From an uncultured Clostridium sp. (GTDB lineage: Bacteria > Bacillota > Clostridia > Lachnospirales > Lachnospiraceae), in assembly GCA_900552885.1 (NCBI GenBank), contig USBM01000007.1, positions 1 through 21,306 of the forward strand: DNA of 21,306 nucleotides, written 5' to 3'. Positions within the stretch are counted from its first letter, which is position 1; the number at the start of each line of letters is the position of its first letter. Below, one piece after another: positions 15,982 through 21,306 of this stretch. A program made the position numbers and the translations under genes. The notes under the pieces were generated by a model. The model worked only from the letters and a program-made list of their open reading frames with translations, made no database searches and was not told where the DNA came from.

Positions 15982-15992
15982 GGAGAAGGGGT

Positions 15993-17288
15993 ATGAAGAG
16001 AAGAAGTATTGTATGTATATTGTTGTTATGTATGTTATGGGGAATGCCGGTATCGGCAAGAAATCAGAATACGATCATATTGCCGACAGATGTAACGCAG
16101 GCAAGAGAAGGCTGCGTGCTGGTTGGTCTGGAGGGATCCTATGCGGCAGATGTGACAGAGGCGGTCAATCGGATCAATGAGATTCGGTTAGAGGCCTGCC
16201 AAAATGGATATCCGAATCCAAATAAGAAAGATAGTGCGCTTACAATGGCAGATTATACACCGGTGCAGTGGTCTTCGGATCTTGAGTATATTGCGAGAAT
16301 CCGTGCAGCGGAAGCTGCGATAATGAATGCGCATAGCCGTCCGAATGGAGTAGGATATTCTCAGGTGAGTAGTCCCAATAGAGTGATAACTACAGGAGAA
16401 GTATTGGCATGGCAATCCTGGACTGGTACATTGGTGGATGCTATTGATAAGTGGTATGGAGAGAAGAATACCTGGGTAAGTGGGGGAACAGGTGTGACTG
16501 GACATTATACAGCTATGATTAACCCGGATGTGCATTATGCCGGAGTTGCAACATTTAATTCGAGTTATAGTGATTGGTATAGCTCTTCTGCGGGGAAATT
16601 CTCTTCAATGGAAGGCTTAGATACGACTGCAGGAACAGCGATTGATAACTGTATTCAGATAGTAGAAGTACAGCAGAGTCATCTGTCTGCACCTTATATT
16701 ACAGAAGCTATCGTATATAACGAAGATCAGGATGAGGACTGGTTTGATGATGGAGAAACAGAGTCTTCTGTGATCAGAGAGGGAGATCATAAGAAATATG
16801 AATTCATGATGGATGTAGCCTATGATTCCAATAAGGCCAAGGTCCATGTGATGGATCCGGTTTCATGGTCCACATCGGATCCATCGGTTGCAACGGTGGA
16901 TACATATGGAGAGGTTCAGTATGTCGGACCGGGAACGGTTACAATTAGTGCCACTTCATCAACAGGAGCAACGGCTTCCATTACATGTTCGGTATCTGCG
17001 AAGGTTAAGGAGACGAAATTCAAATCGCTCAAAGCAGGTAAGAAACAGTTAAAGCTCAAATGGAAAAAGGTAAAAGGAAATGGATACCAGATTGAGTATG
17101 GATTAGATCCTGATTTTGAAAAGAAAACAAAAAGGAAGCGGATAAAGAAGGCGGCTAAGACATCCATAGTGATAAAAGGATTGAAATCAAACAAATATTA
17201 TTATGTAAGAATTCGGGCAGCGAAGAAGGTGAAAGGTATCACTTATTATTCAGATTGGTCAGATTTCCGATATAAGTGGGTAAGATAG
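15993..17288 (+). CDS. Secreted CAP-domain protein with Ig-like and fibronectin III domains
   Basis: Predicted Sec-exported, 431 residues. The signal peptide runs MKRRSIVCILLLCMLWGMPVSA with cleavage near 22. A CAP/SCP domain (about 52-205) keeps the usual His-Glu-His set: His114 in NAHSRPNG, Glu136 in TGEVLAW and His171 in GHYTAMINPDVHYAGV. Next is a Big_2-type Ig-like domain (about 260-337, with WSTSDPSVATVD and GPGTVTISATSS) and a lysine/arginine-rich Fn3 domain (about 342-431). There is no LPXTG or transmembrane tail; the strongly basic C-terminus could hold the protein on the anionic wall, which is inference. The start at 15993 has AAGGAG overlapping the dnaE stop. CAP proteins of bacteria mostly have unknown activity. 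Confidence 0.9.
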   Translation: MKRRSIVCILLLCMLWGMPVSARNQNTIILPTDVTQAREGCVLVGLEGSYAADVTEAVNRINEIRLEACQNGYPNPNKKDSALTMADYTPVQWSSDLEYIARIRAAEAAIMNAHSRPNGVGYSQVSSPNRVITTGEVLAWQSWTGTLVDAIDKWYGEKNTWVSGGTGVTGHYTAMINPDVHYAGVATFNSSYSDWYSSSAGKFSSMEGLDTTAGTAIDNCIQIVEVQQSHLSAPYITEAIVYNEDQDEDWFDDGETESSVIREGDHKKYEFMMDVAYDSNKAKVHVMDPVSWSTSDPSVATVDTYGEVQYVGPGTVTISATSSTGATASITCSVSAKVKETKFKSLKAGKKQLKLKWKKVKGNGYQIEYGLDPDFEKKTKRKRIKKAAKTSIVIKGLKSNKYYYVRIRAAKKVKGITYYSDWSDFRYKWVR

Positions 17289-17307
17289 TGAGGAGATAGA
17301 TAGTACC

Positions 17308-18093
17308 ATGATTACAAGTACATCCAATGATAGAATTAAGAAAATAGCTAAATATAAAAAGTCGGCGAAAGAACGTAGAAAACAGAAGGTATTTCTGGTA
17401 GAAGGAATCCGGATGTTTATTGAGATTCCGCAAGAGCTTTGTGTGGAAACGTATATGACGGAGGATTTTCTTACGGCTAATCGAAGTGTGATACCTGCAT
17501 ATCTATTGACAGAAGTAGAACTTGTGGCACCGCATGTCATGGAAGCAATTACCGATACGAAGACACCGCAGGGTGTGGTCAGTGTAGTGAAACAGAAGAA
17601 CTGGTCATTAGACGAGGTCTGTACTGCAGGCACGGATCATGCCCCACTGATCCTTGCTTTGGAGAATCTTCAAGATCCTGGCAATCTGGGAACGATCATG
17701 CGGACGGCAGAAGGTGCGGGGGTAACCGGCATTGTGATGAGCAGGGACACGGTGGATATCTATAATCCTAAGGTAGTGCGAGCTACAATGGGGTCAATTT
17801 TCCGGGTTCCGTTTTGTTATGTCGAGAATCTGACTGACTGGATCACCTCAATGAATGCCGAGGCGGTAGGAACCTATAGTGCACATTTACAAGGAACAAG
17901 CTTTTACGACTTTGACTATCAGAAACCGACAATATTTTGCATTGGGAATGAAGGAAATGGTCTGACAGATGTGCTGTCTCAGACAACGAAACACAAGATT
18001 AAGATTCCGATGATGGGAAAAGTAGAGTCGTTAAATGCCGCAACTGCGGCAACTGTACTGATGTACGAAGCAATGCGACAAAGAAATTCCTGA
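17308..18093 (+). CDS. SpoU/TrmH-family RNA 2'-O-methyltransferase
   Basis: AdoMet-dependent RNA ribose methyltransferase of 261 residues with a trefoil-knot SPOUT domain. An N-terminal substrate-binding domain (about 1-100; NDRIKKIAKYKKSAKERRKQKVFLVEG) precedes the three SpoU motifs: LENLQDPGNLGTIMRTAEGAG (about 115-135), IGNEGNGL (about 212-219) and IPMMGKVESLNAATAATVLMYEA near the C-terminus. The domain order matches RlmB/TsnR-like 23S rRNA methyltransferases; the exact nucleotide cannot be read from sequence. A GAGGAG site lies 12 bases before the ATG, rather far. It follows the CAP gene by 19 bases. In other Clostridia such a gene often sits near pheS, which is not seen here. Confidence 0.93.
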   Translation: MITSTSNDRIKKIAKYKKSAKERRKQKVFLVEGIRMFIEIPQELCVETYMTEDFLTANRSVIPAYLLTEVELVAPHVMEAITDTKTPQGVVSVVKQKNWSLDEVCTAGTDHAPLILALENLQDPGNLGTIMRTAEGAGVTGIVMSRDTVDIYNPKVVRATMGSIFRVPFCYVENLTDWITSMNAEAVGTYSAHLQGTSFYDFDYQKPTIFCIGNEGNGLTDVLSQTTKHKIKIPMMGKVESLNAATAATVLMYEAMRQRNS

Positions 18094-18150
18094 TACCGAC
18101 AAAACTAGTCCTTTTTAGAAGAAAAATACCCGTTCTATAAATCGACTTTC

Positions 18151-18169
18151 TGTACTAATATATAGTACA
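18151..18169. promoter_or_regulatory. Perfect short inverted repeat, possible operator
   Basis: TGTACTA (18151-18157) and TAGTACA (18163-18169) are exact inverted repeats separated by ATATA. They lie about 40 bases before the first of two TTGACA boxes upstream of the SSB-like gene. A dimeric repressor site is plausible; I do not recognise the consensus. Confidence 0.4.
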
Positions 18170-18191
18170 TGATAAATGTTTTTTTGATGAT

Positions 18192-18239
18192 TTGACACAA
18201 TATATGGTGTTTGACATTTATTATGCGAACAAGAATTAT
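18192..18239 (+). promoter_or_regulatory. Promoter region with two TTGACA boxes before the SSB-like gene
   Basis: TTGACA occurs at 18192-18197 and again at 18211-18216, 19 bases apart and each preceded by T. The second has AATTAT (18234-18239) at a 17-base spacing, a moderate -10. The first has no good -10 at the normal distance (TATTAT at 18219-18224 is 21 bases away). The leader before the start at 18264 would be about 20 bases. Confidence 0.5.
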
Positions 18240-18263
18240 AAGGTACATGGAAGGAGAAAGAAC

Positions 18264-18890
18264 ATGACAGAAAAGACATTAAGTAACAATCAGGCAGTGG
18301 TAGCGGGGGAGATCATTTCCGATTTTTCATTCAGCCATGAAATATTTGGGGAGGGATTCTATATGGTGGATCTTTTAGTGAACCGCTTAAGTGACGCGAC
18401 AGATGTAATTCCGCTAATGGTTTCCGACCGCTTGATCGATGTCAGCCAGTCTCATATCGGCGAACATATTGAGGCAAAAGGACAGTTTCGTTCCTACAAT
18501 AAACATGAGGAGACGAAGAACCGGCTGATCTTATCACTGTTTGTCAGAGAACTCAATGTATTAGATGACAATGAGGAAATGCAGCATCCAAACCAGATCT
18601 ATCTTGATGGATATATCTGTAAGACACCGATCTACCGGATGACACCGCTTGGCAGAGAGATTGCAGATGTGTTGCTTGCGGTGAATCGGGCATATGGTAA
18701 ATCAGATTATATTCCATGTATTTGCTGGGGAAGAAATGCAAGGTTTGCCGGAAAGTTAGAGGTTGGTGAACATGTTGCTATCTGGGGACGGATCCAGAGC
18801 CGTGAATATCAGAAGAAATTAGAGAATGATGAGGTGATCAACCGCATCGCATATGAGGTGTCGGTTAGTAAGATGGAATGTCTGGAATGA
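18264..18890 (+). CDS. Single-stranded DNA-binding-like protein with two OB folds
   Basis: A 208-residue protein with two SSB-like OB-fold halves: about 8-95 (NQAVVAGEIISDFSFSHEIF ... FYMVDLLVNRLSD ... IGEHIEAKGQFRSY) and about 108-208 (NQIYLDGYICKTPIYRMTPLGREIADVLLAVNRAYGKSDYIPCICWGRNA ... VGEHVAIWGRIQSREYQKKL). The second half is close to canonical SSB, including CICWGRNARFA, while the first has diverged. There is no long acidic C-terminal tail of the DDDIPF type, so it is probably not the main replicative SSB. The ATG at 18264 has AAGGAG seven bases upstream; an in-frame ATG at 18192 overlaps the promoter and is rejected. It has its own promoter region and no clear terminator after it. Confidence 0.85.
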   Translation: MTEKTLSNNQAVVAGEIISDFSFSHEIFGEGFYMVDLLVNRLSDATDVIPLMVSDRLIDVSQSHIGEHIEAKGQFRSYNKHEETKNRLILSLFVRELNVLDDNEEMQHPNQIYLDGYICKTPIYRMTPLGREIADVLLAVNRAYGKSDYIPCICWGRNARFAGKLEVGEHVAIWGRIQSREYQKKLENDEVINRIAYEVSVSKMECLE

Positions 18891-18915
18891 TTTCATTTGA
18901 AAAGGATTGCTTTTT

Positions 18916-19026
18916 ATGGAAGAATATGCTAGGATAATCGTATTTCTGGGGTATCTTTCAAATAGAGGTTACATAGAAAGAGAAAGCCTTAGAATAGCAT
19001 CTATGGATGCAGCAACATATATATGA
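18916..19026 (+). CDS. Possible 36-residue hypothetical protein
   Basis: An open frame from ATG 18916 to TGA 19026 encodes MEEYARIIVFLGYLSNRGYI and 16 more residues ending in DAATYI. AAAAGGA lies about 11 bases upstream. Its TGA overlaps an ATG at 19023 that is in frame with the downstream adenosyltransferase-like gene (ATGA arrangement), consistent with translational coupling. The composition (mix of charged, aromatic and aliphatic residues) looks protein-like, but AGA/AGG/ATA codons are more frequent than in the neighbours. I recognise no family. It may be chance. Confidence 0.35.
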   Translation: MEEYARIIVFLGYLSNRGYIERESLRIASMDAATYI

Positions 19027-19037
19027 GGTGGAAAGAT

Positions 19038-19505
19038 ATGGAAAATGTACATATTATTTACGGTGCCGGTTATGGTAAGACAGCAGCAGCCATGGGACTT
19101 GCAGTGAAAGCAGCGGGTGCGGGACAGACCGTGACAATTGTGCAATTTTTAAAAGGAAGCGATGCGGATTACAGCATCTTAAGCCAGTTTGAGGAGATTC
19201 AGTTCTTTACTTTTGAGAACAGTGAGAAACCGTACGGACAACTGACTTTTGAAGAACAGGAAGAACAGCGTGCGAAAGCTAAGAATAGTTTTCATTACGC
19301 GAAGAAGGTGATAGATACCGGAAGCGCAGATGTAGTGATTTTAGATGAAGTGTTAGGGTTGATGGATTACAATATCTTCTGTACGGAAGATTTCGAGGAA
19401 CTACTGTCTGTAGACAGTGATGTGAAAGTGATATTAACAGGACGGTGTTGTCCTGATGCAATTAAGAGAAAGGCTTCAATGTTATCACATATTGAAGCGA
19501 ATTAG
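19038..19505 (+). CDS. Short corrinoid adenosyltransferase-like P-loop protein (CobO/BtuR family)
   Basis: Resembles ATP:cob(I)alamin/cob(I)yrinic acid a,c-diamide adenosyltransferases, which place the adenosyl group on cobalt of corrinoids. The layout agrees: nucleotide loop GAGYGKTAAAMGLAVKAAG at 9-27, VQFLKG at 35-40, an EEQRAKAKNSFHYAKK helix, VVILDEVLGLMDYN at 99-112 and VILTGRCCPDAI at 131-142. Two oddities: the usual GxGKGKTT loop reads GAGYGKTA, and at 155 residues the protein lacks the usual C-terminal segment with EM...KHP followed by a GIxAR region. It may be a reduced paralogue or have another role. The start at 19038 has GAGGTGG upstream. No cobalamin riboswitch or other B12 gene is nearby. 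Confidence 0.75.
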   Translation: MENVHIIYGAGYGKTAAAMGLAVKAAGAGQTVTIVQFLKGSDADYSILSQFEEIQFFTFENSEKPYGQLTFEEQEEQRAKAKNSFHYAKKVIDTGSADVVILDEVLGLMDYNIFCTEDFEELLSVDSDVKVILTGRCCPDAIKRKASMLSHIEAN

Positions 19506-19511
19506 AAGAAG

Positions 19512-19568
19512 AGAGTATTGTGGCAGAAAAGAAACGTATCTATATTCGCACAATACTCTTATTTTTTT
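19512..19568 (+). terminator. Intrinsic terminator after the adenosyltransferase-like gene
   Basis: An 11-bp perfect stem (AGAGTATTGTG at 19512-19522 with CACAATACTCT at 19549-19559), a long 26-base loop, then TA and seven T (19562-19568). It is placed 7 bases after the stop codon. Confidence 0.88.
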
Positions 19569-19590
19569 ATAGGAAAGCTCGTCCTATAAA
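19566..19590. repeat. Second perfect hairpin directly after the terminator
   Basis: TTTATAGGA (19566-19574) and TCCTATAAA (19582-19590) are exact inverted repeats around a 7-base loop. The hairpin shares its first T residues with the terminator T run. No T run follows it, so on the + strand it is not itself a terminator; it may protect a 3' end. The stretch 19591-19738 that follows is A/T-rich, and I see no gene or clear structure in it. Confidence 0.6.
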
Positions 19591-19738
19591 GAAAAAAATA
19601 TTTATTTAAAAAGTTAACAATGCTCGTTAGGATGCAATTGGGAAGAGACAGATATTTTTGATGAAACATTAAAATCAACATTTGTTGGATATTCAGGTTA
19701 GGGGAAAATGAGGTGACTGGCATAGCAATGATAGGGTG

Positions 19739-19767
19739 TTGACAGTATATTTATATAGTGTTATGAT
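19739..19767 (+). promoter_or_regulatory. Strong sigma-A promoter of the lysine riboswitch-dapA unit
   Basis: A perfect TTGACA (19739-19744), exactly 17 spacer bases and TATGAT (19762-19767). Transcription should begin near 19774, about 30 bases before the riboswitch core. Confidence 0.9.
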
Positions 19768-19800
19768 TACATCGATAACGTGATAAGGACGTAACGTCGA

Positions 19801-19990
19801 TGTGTAGAGGTGCATGTGTCAAGAGTAACAGTTCCGACAGATAAGGCTGAGGGAAGAACTGGGAAAGGGGCTCATGCCGAAGAGAATGATTCCCTTTATG
19901 GATCATTTGTCTGGATGTGCAGTTAAGAGCTGTATGTCTGTCACCGATAGAGGATTTCGAATGAGCAGAAATCAGGTGGAGTGCTACGGA
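19801..19990 (+). promoter_or_regulatory. Lysine riboswitch (L box) aptamer
   Basis: The conserved L-box blocks are present in order: GTAGAGGTGC (19804-19813), AAGAGTA (19821-19827), GAAAGGGG (19863-19870) with ATGCCGAAGAG, GTCTGG (19909-19914), CTGTCACC (19938-19945) and GGTGGAGTGCTAC (19975-19987). Five helices can be drawn. P1: GTAG 19804-19807 with CTAC 19984-19987. P2 tip: CAGTTC 19829-19834 with GAACTG 19856-19861. P3: AATGAT 19885-19890 with ATCATT 19902-19907. P4: TGCAG 19918-19922 with CTGTA 19930-19934. P5: CACC 19942-19945 with GGTG 19975-19978 and GATTTC 19953-19958 with GAAATC 19968-19973. Lysine binding should favour the downstream terminator and reduce dapA expression. Confidence 0.95.
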
Positions 19991-20004
19991 AAGAAGAAGG
20001 AATA

Positions 20005-20038
20005 CGCTTCGTTGGCACTGCTGGCGGAGCGTTTGTTT
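20005..20038 (+). terminator. Riboswitch-controlled terminator before dapA
   Basis: CGCTTCGTTG (20005-20014) pairs with TGGCGGAGCG (20022-20031), using some G-U pairs, around a 7-base loop; TTTGTTT follows (20032-20038). A competing antiterminator is visible: AGTGC (19980-19984), part of the P1 3' region, is complementary to GCACT (20015-20019) in the terminator loop and could also recruit the 5' arm. This is the expected lysine-OFF transcriptional switch. Confidence 0.85.
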
Positions 20039-20119
20039 ACATTATAATATTATTTGGAATCAAAAGATTTTGATACCGACAGCATCAATCATTTATATGC
20101 AAGAAAAGGAGAAGAGAGT

Positions 20120-21016
20120 ATGTCAATTTTTACAGGATCAGCAGTTGCATTAGTAACACCATTTAAGGAAGATGGGGCAGTAGATTTCGAGCAATTGAAG
20201 GCATTAGTAGAGTATCATGTAGCCAATAAAACGGATGCGATTGTCATCTGTGGAACAACCGGTGAGGCTTCTACTATGACGGAAGAAGAACACATGGAAG
20301 TAATTGCAAAGTGTGTAGAGTATGTGGCAAAGAGAATTCCTGTTATTGCAGGAACCGGATCTAATTGTACAGAAACAGCAATTAAATTATCTAAGGAAGC
20401 ACAGGAAGTGGGAGCAGATGCCCTTTTGGTTGTAACACCATACTATAATAAGGCAACACAGGGTGGTCTGATCAAGCATTATACAGCCATTGCCAATGCG
20501 GTCGATCTTCCGATTATTATGTATAATGTACCGGGTAGAACCGGATGTAATATTCAGCCGGCAACTGCAGTAACTCTTGCCAAGAATGTGGAGAATATTG
20601 TAGCGATCAAAGAGGCTTCCGGCAACATTTCGCAGGTTGTGAAGTTGGCACAGCTGGCGAATGGATGTATTGATATTTATTCAGGTAATGACGATCAGGT
20701 AGTACCGTTACTTTCTTTAGGTGGTAAAGGTGTGATCTCTGTAACTGCGAATATTATTCCGGAAGACACACACGATATGGTTCAGAAGTATTTGGACGGT
20801 GATGTAGCAGGATCTCTTGCATTGCAGTTGAAGGCGATCGATCTTTGTGATGCGATGTTCTGTGAAGTGAATCCAATTCCGGTTAAGAAGGCCGTTGATC
20901 TTGCCGGTCTTTGCAACGGATATGTGAGAATGCCAATGACAGAGGCTGAACCGGCTAGTGTGGAGAAAATCAAGAAAGCAATGAGTGAGTATGGAATTAA
21001 GATTGCAAATGAATAA
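20120..21016 (+). CDS. dapA: 4-hydroxy-tetrahydrodipicolinate synthase
   Basis: Condenses pyruvate with aspartate semialdehyde, the first step of the lysine/diaminopimelate branch, supplying lysine and (in most Clostridia) peptidoglycan diaminopimelate. The chosen ATG at 20120 has AAAGGAGAAGAGAG upstream and gives 298 residues, close to the family norm; an in-frame ATG further upstream would run back towards the terminator and is rejected. Family residues: CGTTGE at 44-49 with Thr46/Thr47, TPYYNK with Tyr109, MYNVPGRTG with Tyr135 and Arg140, and the Schiff-base Lys164 in VAIKEASGN. The upstream lysine riboswitch makes feedback control by lysine very likely. No dapB follows within the window; a palindromic non-coding region does. 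Confidence 0.98.
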   Translation: MSIFTGSAVALVTPFKEDGAVDFEQLKALVEYHVANKTDAIVICGTTGEASTMTEEEHMEVIAKCVEYVAKRIPVIAGTGSNCTETAIKLSKEAQEVGADALLVVTPYYNKATQGGLIKHYTAIANAVDLPIIMYNVPGRTGCNIQPATAVTLAKNVENIVAIKEASGNISQVVKLAQLANGCIDIYSGNDDQVVPLLSLGGKGVISVTANIIPEDTHDMVQKYLDGDVAGSLALQLKAIDLCDAMFCEVNPIPVKKAVDLAGLCNGYVRMPMTEAEPASVEKIKKAMSEYGIKIANE

Positions 21017-21306
21017 TACCCTTGCACAGCGTAAGTGAGGACGGACGCGCATGTTTTAGGTTGTGAACCCGGCTTTGGGTGGTGTCATGTTGCCGCAGGC
21101 ACACTTGCGTTACGACTCGCACGCAGCAGACACTAATACTCCTTATAATAAGCGAACTCACGTAAAAGAAGATATGGATTCTTGAATGTATATATGCGTT
21201 ATACGAATACATTCTTAATCCATATCTTCTTTTGGTTCGTTCTGCTTATTACTACGTCGCAAAGTGCTGGCGTGCTCCACGTACCTGCTTGCAATCATGA
21301 CAGACC
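21017..21306. mobile_element. Non-coding MITE-like imperfect palindrome, cut by the window edge
   Basis: No credible gene lies here. Around the hairpin core, blocks repeat in inverted order. TGTCATG (21083-21089) matches CATGACA (21296-21302); GCAGG (21095-21099) matches CCTGC (21284-21288); TACG (21111-21114) matches CGTA (21280-21283); GCACGC (21119-21124) matches GCGTGC (21270-21275). Closer in, AGCA (21125-21128) matches TGCT (21265-21268), TAATAAGC (21146-21153) matches GCTTATTA (21244-21251) and CGAAC (21153-21157) matches GTTCG (21235-21239). The arms differ by insertions, the left one being longer. The G/C content is above the surroundings. A miniature inverted-repeat element or a large structured RNA would both fit. 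Bases 21017-21080 are the outer left arm, whose partner would lie past 21306. Confidence 0.55.
21164..21233. repeat. Long hairpin core of the palindromic element
   Basis: AAAAGAAGATATGGATT (21164-21180) and its exact complement (21217-21233) form 17 bp; after a small 3/2-base internal loop, GAATGTAT (21184-21191) pairs with ATACATTC (21207-21214), leaving a 15-base loop. The A-rich 5' foot and T-rich 3' foot would let it act as a two-way terminator, which may end the dapA transcript. Confidence 0.9.

Noticed and set aside
15948..15992. CAP protein start within the end of dnaE
   Set aside because: The extension would hide the signal peptide; ATG 15993 begins a standard Sec signal and has AAGGAG upstream.
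18192..18263. Longer SSB-like protein starting at 18192
   Set aside because: The extension overlaps the TTGACA promoter boxes; the ATG at 18264 has AAGGAG at the right distance.
18891..19037. Cobalamin riboswitch before the CobO-like gene
   Set aside because: The gap is only about 150 bases and none of the B12-box blocks can be seen.
19591..19738. Possible small ORFs such as the 13-codon frame starting near 19621
   Set aside because: No ribosome site or coupling to a neighbour; A/T-rich sequence produces such frames by chance.
19874..20047. A 57-codon open frame starting ATGCCGAAGAGA with GGGG just upstream
   Set aside because: It lies wholly inside the lysine riboswitch and its terminator; the conserved blocks are explained by RNA structure, and the frame ends after the terminator T run.
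20054..20119. N-terminal extension of DapA from an upstream in-frame ATG
   Set aside because: No ribosome site, the residues do not match DapA, and the ATG at 20120 has an excellent AAAGGAG-type site.
20997..21212. Antisense open frame across the palindromic element
   Set aside because: Its length comes from the inverted repeat, the composition is unlike the genome's proteins, and there is no ribosome site.

Overview
The window looks like chromosomal DNA of a low-to-moderate-GC Clostridia, most likely a member of the Lachnospiraceae. The basis is the gene order hprK, ROK glucokinase, murB, rapZ, whiA, Crh-like HPr, then dnaE, together with A/T-rich codon choice, strong AAGGAGG-type ribosome sites and typical sigma-A promoters. 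All convincing genes lie on the + strand. The genus cannot be fixed from the sequence alone.

Layout: (1) 79-2017: hprK and glk form a two-gene operon closed by a clear intrinsic terminator. (2) 2032-5233: a promoter drives murB, rapZ, whiA and an HPr paralogue whose phosphotransfer histidine is replaced by glutamate while the regulatory Ser46 is kept. HPr kinase and a likely Ser46 substrate are therefore encoded a few kb apart, next to a glucokinase: a small carbon-sensing module mixed with cell-wall and division genes. (3) 5234-12505: an accessory block between crh and dnaE holds an orphan FliD-C-like protein, a 918-residue Sel1/TPR protein, a MocR-type PLP regulator overlapping an AAA ATPase, and a DUF5662 protein that overlaps dnaE by 4 nt. 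(4) 12502-18093: dnaE, a secreted CAP-Ig-Fn3 protein and a SpoU rRNA methyltransferase. (5) 18094-19568: a tandem-OB SSB-like protein, a possible 36-codon ORF, and a short, divergent corrinoid adenosyltransferase-like protein with its terminator. (6) 19739-21016: sigma-A promoter, complete lysine riboswitch (L box) with terminator, and dapA. (7) 21017-21306: a non-coding, MITE-like large imperfect palindrome cut by the window edge.

Most of the window is recognisable housekeeping DNA. The least explained items are the palindromic element after dapA, the HPr with Glu at position 15, the orphan FliD-like protein, the Sel1 protein with two similar non-TPR domains, and two possible very short ORFs whose stops overlap downstream ATGs. 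I saw no CRISPR array, tRNA, rRNA, transposase or clear defence system. Everything here is by-eye reading; family names come from motif recognition, not database searches.
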